Positions 8,052-15,634 of a stretch of 47,790 nucleotides of DNA are shown here, piece after piece (within the stretch, counting starts at the first letter, position 1; every line of letters begins with the position of its first letter). This DNA comes from Nitrospirota bacterium (GTDB taxonomy: Bacteria > Nitrospirota > Nitrospiria > Nitrospirales > Nitrospiraceae), in assembly GCA_013388555.1 (NCBI GenBank), contig JACAFD010000031.1, forward strand, positions 1 through 47,790, in the 5' to 3' direction. The notes below the pieces were generated by a model, which saw only the letters and a list, made by a program, of their open reading frames with translations, was not told the origin of the DNA and ran no database searches. The position numbers and the translations under genes were made by a program.

Positions 8052-8597
8052 ATGGATTGGCTGTTAATACTTGGCCTGGTCTCTCTCCTCATTGTCGGGG
8101 CTGTTACCCTGTTCTATCTGTTTACATTTGTGACTCGAACCAGGGAGGAGTTTCGCGCGGCTCAGCCGGATCTTCGGGTGACAAACATGTCAACGATGAG
8201 TTCAGGGAATGTCCTCACCGTGTACCCGGAGCTTCAAAATCTGGGCGGAGGTGTGGCATACGATTGTCTTCTGCACATGGGCGGATGGGAAGGGAGCTTC
8301 TCTATCAAAAAAGTCTATCCTCGAGGTCTACAGGGTCAGAAACATGTGGCATCCATCGTATTGGGCCCGGACGCTCCAATCCGGACAACACTCATGGGCC
8401 ATGGCTATATCAGATTACGATATCTGGATCGTTGGGGGCAAAAGTACGATTGCTGGTATGGGGTGACTCAAGTCGGAATTGGTGATGCCCCTCTCTATAA
8501 CATCCAGATCGACCTGGAGCATCCGGAATTGCATGAGCCGCATCCATCCTTCTGGGCAATGCGGAAGTTTCTTCGCACAGTTCCTCTGTCTGGATGA
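8052..8597 (+). CDS. Single-pass membrane protein of unknown function
   Basis: About 181 residues from ATG at 8052; a GTG at 7983 would add 23 residues, but neither start has a strong ribosome-binding site. I prefer 8052 because the protein then begins directly with a membrane anchor (MDWLLILGLVSLLIVGA). The remaining ~150 residues are soluble, rich in Gly, Tyr and Trp, with beta-strand-like segments (LTVYPELQNLGGGVAYDC) that could form an Ig-like sandwich. No catalytic motif is recognisable. It precedes the outer-membrane cluster by about 190 bases. Membership of an envelope complex is a guess from context. Confidence 0.65.
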   Translation: MDWLLILGLVSLLIVGAVTLFYLFTFVTRTREEFRAAQPDLRVTNMSTMSSGNVLTVYPELQNLGGGVAYDCLLHMGGWEGSFSIKKVYPRGLQGQKHVASIVLGPDAPIRTTLMGHGYIRLRYLDRWGQKYDCWYGVTQVGIGDAPLYNIQIDLEHPELHEPHPSFWAMRKFLRTVPLSG

Positions 8598-8790
8598 CTG
8601 GGGAAAATCGTCAATAAAACAAAGAGCTTGGCCGCAACCTCCCTCCCGGATCTCACTCCTTACGTCTCGCGTTATGCACCGGCATGATTGTGCCTGACCC
8701 GGGAATGGCAGGGCCTGTGTCAGGGGCCATACGCAATGAGGCGGAGGCTTGGTAAGATGATTCAACTCTTTCCAGGGAGATTTTTTCACT

Positions 8791-9432
8791 GTGGAGACGA
8801 AGATTCCCATCGCCGTTGGCCTTCTCGCGGCCGGGCTCTCGATCGCGACCTTCGGAATGCCTGGCCCCGCTTCTGCCGAAAGGTATGTGGCTGGAACGGT
8901 TGGAGTCAACTTCGCAGATCAACTCACCGACATTTCAGGAACCGGAGATCTGTCAGGGTCCCAAGCAGCCGACTTTGACCTCAAAAATTCTGTCAGCTAC
9001 GGGGCCAAGCTCGGATATTTTCCTGAGCACAGCTGGTTCGGGATTGAGGGCGAGGTCTTGCAGACCACGCCCCACATCAAAAGTTTGGGTAGCGATCCCG
9101 GTATCCACTTGAGCGTGACCACTGTCGGAGTCAATCTCCTTGCCCGATATCCTGGGCGCACCTTCCAGCCCTATGCAGGAGTGGGGGCGGCTGCCGTGAT
9201 TGCCCATATCAGTGATTCTCCCGCTAACGAATTACAGAGTGATACCAGTGTCACAGGCGGGTGGAATGTGCTTGCAGGTCTGCGAGGGTTCGTCAGCCCT
9301 CATGTCGCAGTCTTTACCGAATACAAATACTCAGGGGCCAGGCTACGGTTCGATCAGGCCGCAGGCACTGGAGGCTTTGATGGTGTCTATAGAGCTCAGC
9401 AACTTCTGTTCGGCATCTCCTATCATTTTTAG
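8791..9432 (+). CDS. Outer-membrane beta-barrel protein (OmpA-like barrel, OMP_b-brl type)
   Basis: A 213-residue protein starting at GTG 8791, with AGGGAGA about a dozen bases upstream. A signal peptide ends at ASA near residue 30. The mature chain alternates polar and hydrophobic residues in strands such as SYGAKLGYF, GVNLLARYP, FQPYAGVGAAAVIA and FTEYKYSGARLRF, and ends LLFGISYHF. A terminal aromatic residue is the usual signal for BAM-mediated insertion. Size fits a small eight-stranded barrel of the outer-membrane beta-barrel family. Its ligand is unknown. The stop overlaps the ribosome-binding site of the Slp gene, so the two are probably co-translated. Confidence 0.85.
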   Translation: METKIPIAVGLLAAGLSIATFGMPGPASAERYVAGTVGVNFADQLTDISGTGDLSGSQAADFDLKNSVSYGAKLGYFPEHSWFGIEGEVLQTTPHIKSLGSDPGIHLSVTTVGVNLLARYPGRTFQPYAGVGAAAVIAHISDSPANELQSDTSVTGGWNVLAGLRGFVSPHVAVFTEYKYSGARLRFDQAAGTGGFDGVYRAQQLLFGISYHF

Positions 9433-9438
9433 GAGCGG

Positions 9439-10119
9439 GTGTTTCCTATGCTCTACAGTATCATCGTCGTTCTTCTTATCGGGCTTTTGGCTCTGTCGGC
9501 CTGTGCTGAGTCGGCCCATCAGGTTCAGCGGAGCAGGGGCTATATCTCCGTACCTCCTGAACTGGAACAACAGATCGATCCCACGGTTGCCTTTGCCGAT
9601 CTTCGCTCAGCTCCTGGCAACTATGTCGGCCGGGTCATCATGGTCGCGGGCGTCGTCATCAAGTCCAAACGGACGGAGAAACGAACAGAAATAGAGGTTC
9701 TCCAGCTTCCTGCTGAAGGAGGAGGCCCCTCAACAACAGACCGAACCCGTTCCGAAGGGCGTTTCCTGGCTGTTCGAGAAGAGTTTCTCGATCCGGCAAC
9801 TGTCCCTCCCGGCACCGCGATTACGGTGGTCGCAGTTGTCACTGGCTCAACGACCAGACCACTGGATGACAGCGAATACACCTATCCCGTTCTTGATATC
9901 AAACACCTCACCGATTGGAGCACAGTCGCCTCACAACCTTCAGGAGGCAACGCCGCGACATTCTATGGTCCGTACTACTCGCCGTTCGGCTATTGGGGGA
10001 GGCCCTACGGAGCCTATCCATATTTTGGGAGACCTGCCCCATTTTTCAACCAGCCACGGCCCCCGTCGCCGCCGCCTCCCCCTCGACAGAGTATTCCGCC
10101 TCGGTTTAGGAAAGGTTGA
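9439..10119 (+). CDS. slp: Slp-family outer-membrane lipoprotein
   Basis: A 226-residue lipoprotein with lipobox LSAC near residue 21. The body shows the Slp pattern: VPPELEQQIDP, then NYVGRVIMVAGVVI, EIEVLQLP, GRFLAVREEFLDPATVPPGTAITVV as separate consecutive blocks, and YTYPVLDI. E. coli Slp is a starvation-induced outer-membrane lipoprotein. The C-terminus carries an extra Tyr/Gly/Pro-rich tail with a run of seven prolines near residue 215, absent from typical Slp and probably disordered. AGGAG overlaps the upstream stop codon; the start is GTG at 9439 or ATG at 9448, the latter at a looser spacing of twelve bases. Confidence 0.88.
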   Translation: MFPMLYSIIVVLLIGLLALSACAESAHQVQRSRGYISVPPELEQQIDPTVAFADLRSAPGNYVGRVIMVAGVVIKSKRTEKRTEIEVLQLPAEGGGPSTTDRTRSEGRFLAVREEFLDPATVPPGTAITVVAVVTGSTTRPLDDSEYTYPVLDIKHLTDWSTVASQPSGGNAATFYGPYYSPFGYWGRPYGAYPYFGRPAPFFNQPRPPSPPPPPRQSIPPRFRKG

Positions 10120-10270
10120 TGACTTCGGACGATGCGACGGGGGGTTGGTCTGAACGAGTGAAGCCAGCTACGCGTCAATCCATCTGCGAGCCGGGAGGAT
10201 GTTCGGCATCCAGGAAAGATTGCACAGCATAGCCTAAGCTTGATAAAGAATAGTGGGAGGACTTCCACCC

Positions 10271-10924
10271 ATGTTTCATATCGTTGTACGATTGATTCCA
10301 ACCAAGCCAGCCCGGCAAATCATGGCTGGTCTCCTGCTTGTCCTGATCCTCTTGAGCTTTGCTCCATCCTCACTGAGTCTGGCGCAAGAAGGGAATACAG
10401 AGGTATTGCTCGCACAAAAGGCTGGACCGGCGGTGGTCTTCATCGAGACGGTCGGACGTGAAACGGAGTTACGGCGTCGATTGCGGGCCAAAAATAGGGT
10501 GTCTGAACTCAGTTTCTCTACTCCGGCGTTCCGCTTCTCGGCAGTGCCGGTGGGGAGCTACGGGTTTATTACTCCAAAGTACCTCGGAATGGCTTTGATC
10601 ACGCGGAGTCCTGATCTTCCGTTTGAAGCGGTATCCCCCACTCCCAACTCGTTCGAGATCCATAAACTCGCTGACGGCACTGGCATGTTGGTGGGATTTG
10701 TGGAGGCACAGCTCAAGCCCCAATTGACGTCGAGTCAACGGCCAAAGAATGTCCGGCTCGGGCTCTATTCTAATCCCTCGGGCAAGGCGCCGCACATCGT
10801 CGCGCTGCCCTTGGCCAAACTACTTGTCGATCGGATGCCGACCAGACTCGACCCCAAGGAGCCAGGTAGCGCAGTCTTGTTTGAGGTGGATTTGCAAGGG
10901 ACCGCCGATAGCGCGTCAAGATAG
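10271..10924 (+). CDS. Secreted protein of unknown function
   Basis: About 217 residues from ATG at 10271, ten bases after GGGAGG; a GTG at 10253 would sit before that site. The N-terminus has a basic stretch, a hydrophobic run (MAGLLLVLILLSF) and a likely cleavage near SLAQ. The mature part is mixed alpha/beta with no cysteines and no motif I recognise. It is 150 bases downstream of slp and upstream of a lipocalin gene, so it probably belongs to an envelope-stress or surface cluster by position only. The short spacer before it contains nothing I can name. Confidence 0.65.
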   Translation: MFHIVVRLIPTKPARQIMAGLLLVLILLSFAPSSLSLAQEGNTEVLLAQKAGPAVVFIETVGRETELRRRLRAKNRVSELSFSTPAFRFSAVPVGSYGFITPKYLGMALITRSPDLPFEAVSPTPNSFEIHKLADGTGMLVGFVEAQLKPQLTSSQRPKNVRLGLYSNPSGKAPHIVALPLAKLLVDRMPTRLDPKEPGSAVLFEVDLQGTADSASR

Positions 10925-11135
10925 GCTTCACGCTTCACGGGCGCTTCGAGCAGCCGTCCATCGGTTCCAACGGCCTGTTAGACAGACAGCCTATTGAACT
11001 CTTCCGGCAATCCTTCTACCCTAATCGTCTCTTTCATCTGGGAGAGTCGGTCACTATAAAGGGCAAGCAGCTATCACGAATATGAAAGACGGAAAAGAAA
11101 CGGCGGATGTCCACGGGATCGCCGTCCTGAGGTAA

Positions 11136-11183
11136 GCTCTTTCTTAGAAAAAGAGCCAGGCCACGGCAGCGAGCCGTGGCCTG
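11136..11183. promoter_or_regulatory. Two adjacent perfect hairpins upstream of the lipocalin gene
   Basis: Hairpin one pairs GCTCTTTC (11136-11143) with GAAAAAGAGC (11147-11156). Hairpin two pairs CAGGCCACGG (11157-11166) with CCGTGGCCTG (11174-11183), ten perfect pairs around a 7-base loop. Read on the minus strand, hairpin two is followed by GCTCTTTTTCT, which looks like a rho-independent terminator, yet no minus-strand gene ends here. On the plus strand it lies in the presumed leader of the lipocalin mRNA. Confidence 0.55.
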
Positions 11184-11190
11184 CTTGGAG

Positions 11191-11808
11191 TTGGAGGCGA
11201 GGCTGCTGTCGGAGAGGACCTTTTCATCGCGAGGGGGCGCCAACGGGCGAGATTCTGTACGCGCCAGTTTGGCGCTCATGATCCTGTGTTTCATGCTGGC
11301 TTCCTGTGCAGGACCGGATTCGAGAGGTGAGCTACTGACGGTTGTGTCAGTAGATCTCTCTCGCTATACCGGTACGTGGTATGAAATTGCGCGGCTCCCG
11401 ATGTGGTTTCAACGTCACTGCGTGGATTCCAGGGCCATATACTCCAGTCGTCCTGACGGGGCGTTTGATGTGCACAATGAATGCGTGACGAAATCCGGTG
11501 AGGTCGAGCAGGCAAAGGGAGTTGCAACGGTGGTCGATGCCAAGACGAACGCGCGACTCACGGTGACCTTCGATAATTGGTTCGCTCGGCTGTTTGGTTC
11601 ATCCCGCGAGGGGAACTATTGGATACTCGATCTCGATCCAGAGTATCGGACCGCGATGGTGGGGACTCCCGATCGTCGATATCTCTGGATCTTGTCTCGG
11701 GCCCATCAGCTTGACGAGGACACGTATCAGCGTCTGGTCGAGCGAGCCCAGCAACTGGGTTACCCGGTGTCGGAACTCATTCGAGCCCGGCATCCCCCCT
11801 CTTCATAA
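11191..11808 (+). CDS. blc: Bacterial lipocalin lipoprotein (Blc-like)
   Basis: A lipocalin of about 170 mature residues with the conserved YTGTWYEIARLPMWFQR segment, a second block (FDVHNECVTKSG) and NYWILDLDPEYRTAMVGTPDRRYLWILSR as consecutive strand regions, matching E. coli Blc. A lipobox, LASC, follows a hydrophobic run, so it should be anchored to the outer membrane and bind lipids or fatty acids. The start is uncertain: the frame opens at GTG 11176, but that codon lies inside a stable hairpin. TTG at 11191 and TTG 11269 or ATG 11278 are alternatives, the last two giving a rather short signal peptide. I chose 11191. No good Shine-Dalgarno exists for any. Confidence 0.85.
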   Translation: MEARLLSERTFSSRGGANGRDSVRASLALMILCFMLASCAGPDSRGELLTVVSVDLSRYTGTWYEIARLPMWFQRHCVDSRAIYSSRPDGAFDVHNECVTKSGEVEQAKGVATVVDAKTNARLTVTFDNWFARLFGSSREGNYWILDLDPEYRTAMVGTPDRRYLWILSRAHQLDEDTYQRLVERAQQLGYPVSELIRARHPPSS

Positions 11809-11872
11809 CGGATTGCAGCGCACCCCCTGCGGACATCCTCGTTTGTTGTTTATTCATCTTGGAGTCGAAAAC

Positions 11873-12712
11873 ATGCCCCTGACCACTTATAACAATGTGC
11901 CGGTTCCTTCGTTTATGTATGGCACGGCATGGAAAAAGGAAGCTACAGCACAGCTGGTGCGGTTGGCCGTGGCTGCTGGCTTCACAGCCATCGATACGGC
12001 CAACCAACTGATCCATTACCAAGAAGCCTTGGTTGGGGATGCCCTGCTGGCCCTTGCGCAGCAAGGGATTATGCGAGACCGCCTGTTTCTTCAAACAAAA
12101 TTTACGCCGACGAATGGTCAGGACCATCGCACCCCGTACGATGCCTCGGCTGCTCTCACGACCCAAGTGGTCCAGTCTTTCGACAGCTCACTGGTCCACC
12201 TGCACACTGACTATCTCGACTCCTATGTTTTACACGGGCCCTATCAGCGGCAGGTGTTGGGAGCAGCGGACTGGGAGGTGTGGGCCGCCATCGAAGGACT
12301 ATATCGGTCAGGGAAAACGAAGATGATTGGAATCAGCAATGTCACCTCCGAGCAACTCACTCAGCTCTGTGCCGGGGCGGCCGTGAAACCCATGGTGGTG
12401 CAAAATCGTTGCTATGCGGCACTTGGATGGGACAAGGAGGTGCGGGAGATTTGCCGGACCCATGGCATCATCTATCAAGGCTTTTCGCTCTTGACTGCCA
12501 ACCGGGAAGTTTTTAGCGATCCAAACATTCGAGCCATTGCCCAACGGTTGAAGACCGGTCTTGCGCAAGTCGTGTTTCGATTTGCCATGCAGGTCGGGAT
12601 GCTTCCATTGACCGGCACCACTGACCAACAGCACATGAAAGAGGATCTCCAGGCTGAACAGCTCACTCTCACTGCTGAAGACATCCAGATTATCGAAACA
12701 GTCGGAATGTAA
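11873..12712 (+). CDS. Aldo/keto reductase family protein
   Basis: A 279-residue TIM-barrel oxidoreductase. ATG at 11873 follows GGAG by eight bases. It has the catalytic Asp in AIDTAN, the Lys in LQTKFTP and the His in SYVLHGP. The catalytic tyrosine normally five residues after the Asp is not at that spacing: here the segment reads DTANQLIHYQE, with Leu at the usual place and Tyr three residues later. I recall a similar arrangement in a plant and fungal AKR subfamily, so it may be a genuine variant. The late GISNVTSEQL and PLTGTTDQQHM blocks fit the NADP(H) site. Substrate unknown. Confidence 0.88.
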   Translation: MPLTTYNNVPVPSFMYGTAWKKEATAQLVRLAVAAGFTAIDTANQLIHYQEALVGDALLALAQQGIMRDRLFLQTKFTPTNGQDHRTPYDASAALTTQVVQSFDSSLVHLHTDYLDSYVLHGPYQRQVLGAADWEVWAAIEGLYRSGKTKMIGISNVTSEQLTQLCAGAAVKPMVVQNRCYAALGWDKEVREICRTHGIIYQGFSLLTANREVFSDPNIRAIAQRLKTGLAQVVFRFAMQVGMLPLTGTTDQQHMKEDLQAEQLTLTAEDIQIIETVGM

Positions 12713-12779
12713 GGCTCTCATGGGTGCACTTTCATTAAGCGTGTAGGGCTTATGGTTGATGGCGACAGGCTCATGCGGG

Positions 12780-14510
12780 CTAGGAGGGGAGTTCGATGAG
12801 CCGCAGGGTATAGAGGTACTGATAGAGCCCTTTACGTTCCATCAGTTCCGCATGGGTGCCGGTTTCTACGAGGCGTCCCTTGTTGAGGACGAGGATCCGA
12901 TCGGCTCGCTGGATGGTCGTCAACCGGTGGGCAATCACAAATGTTGTTCGGCCCTTCATGAGTTGCTCCAGTGCCTCCTGGACGAGTCGTTCCGACTCAC
13001 TGTCGAGGGCAGAAGTGGCTTCATCCAACAATAAGATCCGAGGATTTTTCACGATGGCCCTGGCTATGGCGATGCGTTGACGCTGCCCGCCAGACAGGTT
13101 GATCCCTTTTTCCCCCACGATGGTCCGATACTGGTCCGGGAAACTCATGATGAAGTCGTGGGCGTGGGCCGCGCGTCTCGCGGCAACCACAATATCATGA
13201 GAGGCCTTCTCGTCTCCGTAGCTGATATTGTCGAAAATTGTCCCGCCGAATAAGATCGTTTCTTGCGGAACCAGCCCGATCTGTCGATACCAACTATCAG
13301 TAGTGACTTCGCGGAGGTCATGCCCGTCGATAGTAATGCGTCCCTCCGTGGGATCGTAAAAACGGTGGAGCAAGTTCATCATGGTCGTTTTCCCGGCCCC
13401 GGTAGGGCCGACGATGGCGACGAGCTCGCCAGGCAGTGCTTCGAACGAGAGATCCGTCAAGACCGGCTGGCGTGGATCATAGGCAAAGCCGACGTGCTCC
13501 GCCCGGATATGTCCCGAGACGGTGGACAGTGATGTCGCCGCGGGGGCGTCGCTCACATCGGAGCGCGTGTCTAAGATTTCGAACACCCGTTCAGTGGCAC
13601 CCTGTGCCTCCCTGATCTGAGCGAACACGCGGGCAGCGGAACTGAAGGGGCCGATGAGTATACCGGCAAAGAGGACGAATGCAACGAGGTCGCCTGGCGA
13701 GACGGTTCCTTCGATAACCTGGCGTCCTCCATACCACAACACCGCGGCCGCCGCGGAAAAGGTGAGGAGGCTGATGACGGGGATAAACACCGCCATGACG
13801 CCGGCCTTTCGCATCGTCAGCGATAAGGTCTGTTCGACTTGGGCCGCAAACCTCGCCTCCTCGCGGCGTGTTTGGACAAAAGACTTCACGATTCGAATGC
13901 CGGAGATCACTTCCTCGATGAGGGTACTCATTGCCGCGGTGTGATCCTGAATCGAGGTCGAGAGGGATTTCAGCTTTCGGCCGAAGCCCTTGGCGACCAG
14001 GACGAGTAAGGGGAGCAGGATCAGAATCAACAGAGAAAGGCGCCAATTCATCGTCAGCAGGAACGTAATCCCTCCGAGAAAGGTCACGAGCTGTTTTGCA
14101 CTGTCGATCGGCGTTTCAGTGACAACCGATTGAATCACCGTCACGTCGCTCATGAGCCGTGAGAGAAGTTCTCCGGTTCGTCGGCGGGCAAAGAAGCTCA
14201 CCGATAGGGTGTGCAGATGCGCAAAGAGATGACGGCGAAAGTCGGCGATGATGCGCTGCGAAATCCATGCAGTCAGATAACTATGGCCCATCGAACAGAG
14301 CCCCTGCAGGATGACGAGTCCGAGAAAGCCGGTGATCAGGTCCGTCATCTTGGATTGGTCGTGCTGCACGGTGATGATGTCCCAGAGTGTTCCGGCCAAC
14401 CGGAGTAAGGCCAGATTGGTGGCAGCGACCCCCATGACCAAAAGACCAGCCAGCACCATGCGGGGCAGGTAGGGCTTCAGAAATGGGAGAAATCGCGAAA
14501 AGGTAGACAT
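12780..14510 (-). CDS. ABC exporter, fused membrane and ATPase domains (MsbA/BmrA-like)
   Basis: A 576-residue half-transporter. Residues 1-300 hold six transmembrane helices of the type I exporter fold, including the FFARRRTGELLSRLMSDV coupling region. The nucleotide-binding domain follows with Walker A GPTGAGKTT, Q-loop LVPQETILF, signature LSGGQRQR, Walker B ILLLDEATS and the H-loop IAHRLTT, all intact. It should work as a homodimer in the inner membrane. Similarity to MsbA suggests a lipid or lipopolysaccharide-core substrate, but multidrug export is equally possible. It is monocistronic; a small basic-protein gene lies about 340 bases upstream on the same strand. Confidence 0.92.
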   Translation of the reverse strand: MSTFSRFLPFLKPYLPRMVLAGLLVMGVAATNLALLRLAGTLWDIITVQHDQSKMTDLITGFLGLVILQGLCSMGHSYLTAWISQRIIADFRRHLFAHLHTLSVSFFARRRTGELLSRLMSDVTVIQSVVTETPIDSAKQLVTFLGGITFLLTMNWRLSLLILILLPLLVLVAKGFGRKLKSLSTSIQDHTAAMSTLIEEVISGIRIVKSFVQTRREEARFAAQVEQTLSLTMRKAGVMAVFIPVISLLTFSAAAAVLWYGGRQVIEGTVSPGDLVAFVLFAGILIGPFSSAARVFAQIREAQGATERVFEILDTRSDVSDAPAATSLSTVSGHIRAEHVGFAYDPRQPVLTDLSFEALPGELVAIVGPTGAGKTTMMNLLHRFYDPTEGRITIDGHDLREVTTDSWYRQIGLVPQETILFGGTIFDNISYGDEKASHDIVVAARRAAHAHDFIMSFPDQYRTIVGEKGINLSGGQRQRIAIARAIVKNPRILLLDEATSALDSESERLVQEALEQLMKGRTTFVIAHRLTTIQRADRILVLNKGRLVETGTHAELMERKGLYQYLYTLRLIELPS

Positions 14511-14850
14511 AATGAGAAGCGATCTTAGCAGACTGGGAAACTATTTTGGCACAGGTACAATTCGATGGTTCGGACATGCGGCACAACAGGAGAACAGTTT
14601 TGCAGCATGCTGTGTGAGGATGTGGTGATGGAGCACTGTGGAAGAGCAGTGGAGAGGGAGGCTCAAACGGGAGCGTCGTGGCGGCTAGAGCCGTGTATTG
14701 GACTCGATGAGCTGCCTGCTAGGGACGGCGACATATGGTTTCGTAGAGGGGAATGAGATAGCCATCACGGTAGACAGAAACGGCAGTCCGGACGCGGATG
14801 CGAACCTTCTGTCTCGGGCACGGACCATTCCGCCCCCTCCTCGTATCGGT
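14511..14850. other. Non-coding spacer upstream of the ABC exporter
   Basis: This stretch lies between the exporter start and the tiny basic-protein gene, both on the minus strand, so it should carry the exporter promoter and the small gene's 3' end. A minus-strand frame at 14685-14870 could encode about 60 residues, but it overlaps the small gene's end and has no ribosome-binding site or recognisable motif. I do not call it. Confidence 0.35.
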
Positions 14851-14946
14851 CTAGTTTTTGCGGCGTTCAAACTTTTGGCGCCGGCGCAGCTTCTTGTACT
14901 TGTGCTTGCGCATTTTTTTGCGGCGTTTTTTCAGCACACTGGACAT
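14851..14946 (-). CDS. 31-residue basic protein, AURKAIP1/COX24 (DUF1713) type
   Basis: Translating 14946 down to 14851 gives 31 residues beginning MSSVLKKRRKKMRKHKYKKL and ending ERRKN, with a TAG stop. AGGAG lies nine bases upstream of the ATG. More than half of the residues are Lys or Arg. The KKRRKKMRKHKYKKLRRR pattern is the conserved core of the COX24/AURKAIP1 family, known as a C-terminal motif of a mitochondrial small-subunit ribosomal protein and as free-standing short proteins in several bacterial phyla. A ribosome- or RNA-binding role is inferred from this. The gene is short enough to be missed by standard callers. Confidence 0.8.
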   Translation of the reverse strand: MSSVLKKRRKKMRKHKYKKLRRRQKFERRKN

Positions 14947-15124
14947 ACGTTCGCTCTCCTGCAAGACGCGGAGTGTAGAAGTTTTTTCCTCAAATAGCAA
15001 GATCATCGACGGATTAAGTTGAACGTGATTGAGCCGAGGTCGAGCAGGTGGCGCTTGCGATGTCGCGATGGATGCCTCACAGGCGCTTGACCTGCCTGAT
15101 CGCCATTTCTATACTGCGATCACG

Positions 15125-15631
15125 ATGGTGCCATGCAAATTCTCATTGTTTCCCGTCTTGATCCTGCTCGGCTCGATAGCGTTTTTCAGTGCCGGCTGCG
15201 GTGGCAAGAAGGTTCAATATCCTGAGGATCACGAACGGTATCTCCGTATCGATCGGGCGGTGGAGGCGCTTCGCCTAGCCTATGTGAGGGAGGATTCTTC
15301 GAATATGGCCGCTCTGATGATGCCGACTGACCCGCTTCAGCGGCTGAAGGAAGAGGCTCAGGGCGATTTCGAGACATTCAGCACAATCACGTTGGACTTC
15401 GCGATCGAGCGTATTATGATCGATGGGGATAACATCGATGTGTTCGTGCATTGGCAAGGACTGTGGAAAAAGAATGGGGACGATTCGGGTCTCCGGCAGC
15501 GAGGTCATTCGAAATTGCAGTGGGTCGGAACAGAGTCGATCCTTTTGCGTGGGATTCAGGGCGATTCTCCATTTGGTATACAAGCTCGGCAGGCCACGAC
15601 GGATTCCACACGTTCTTCCAAGAAGAAGTAA
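15125..15631 (+). CDS. Lipoprotein of unknown function upstream of nadB
   Basis: About 168 residues from ATG at 15125; the frame opens earlier at 15029, but those extra residues lack signal-peptide character. The N-terminus has a basic residue, a hydrophobic run and the lipobox FSAGC near residue 25. The mature part is mostly helical, then beta-rich, and resembles small NTF2-like or lipoprotein folds only loosely. It ends in a Lys-rich tail. The stop codon is three bases before nadB, so the two are probably co-transcribed, though a lipoprotein has no evident role in NAD synthesis. Confidence 0.7.
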   Translation: MVPCKFSLFPVLILLGSIAFFSAGCGGKKVQYPEDHERYLRIDRAVEALRLAYVREDSSNMAALMMPTDPLQRLKEEAQGDFETFSTITLDFAIERIMIDGDNIDVFVHWQGLWKKNGDDSGLRQRGHSKLQWVGTESILLRGIQGDSPFGIQARQATTDSTRSSKKK

Positions 15632-15634
15632 TCC

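Noticed and set aside
14685-14870. A 61-codon minus-strand frame after the small basic protein gene
   Set aside because: It overlaps the end of the better-supported 31-residue gene, has no ribosome-binding site and no recognisable motif.
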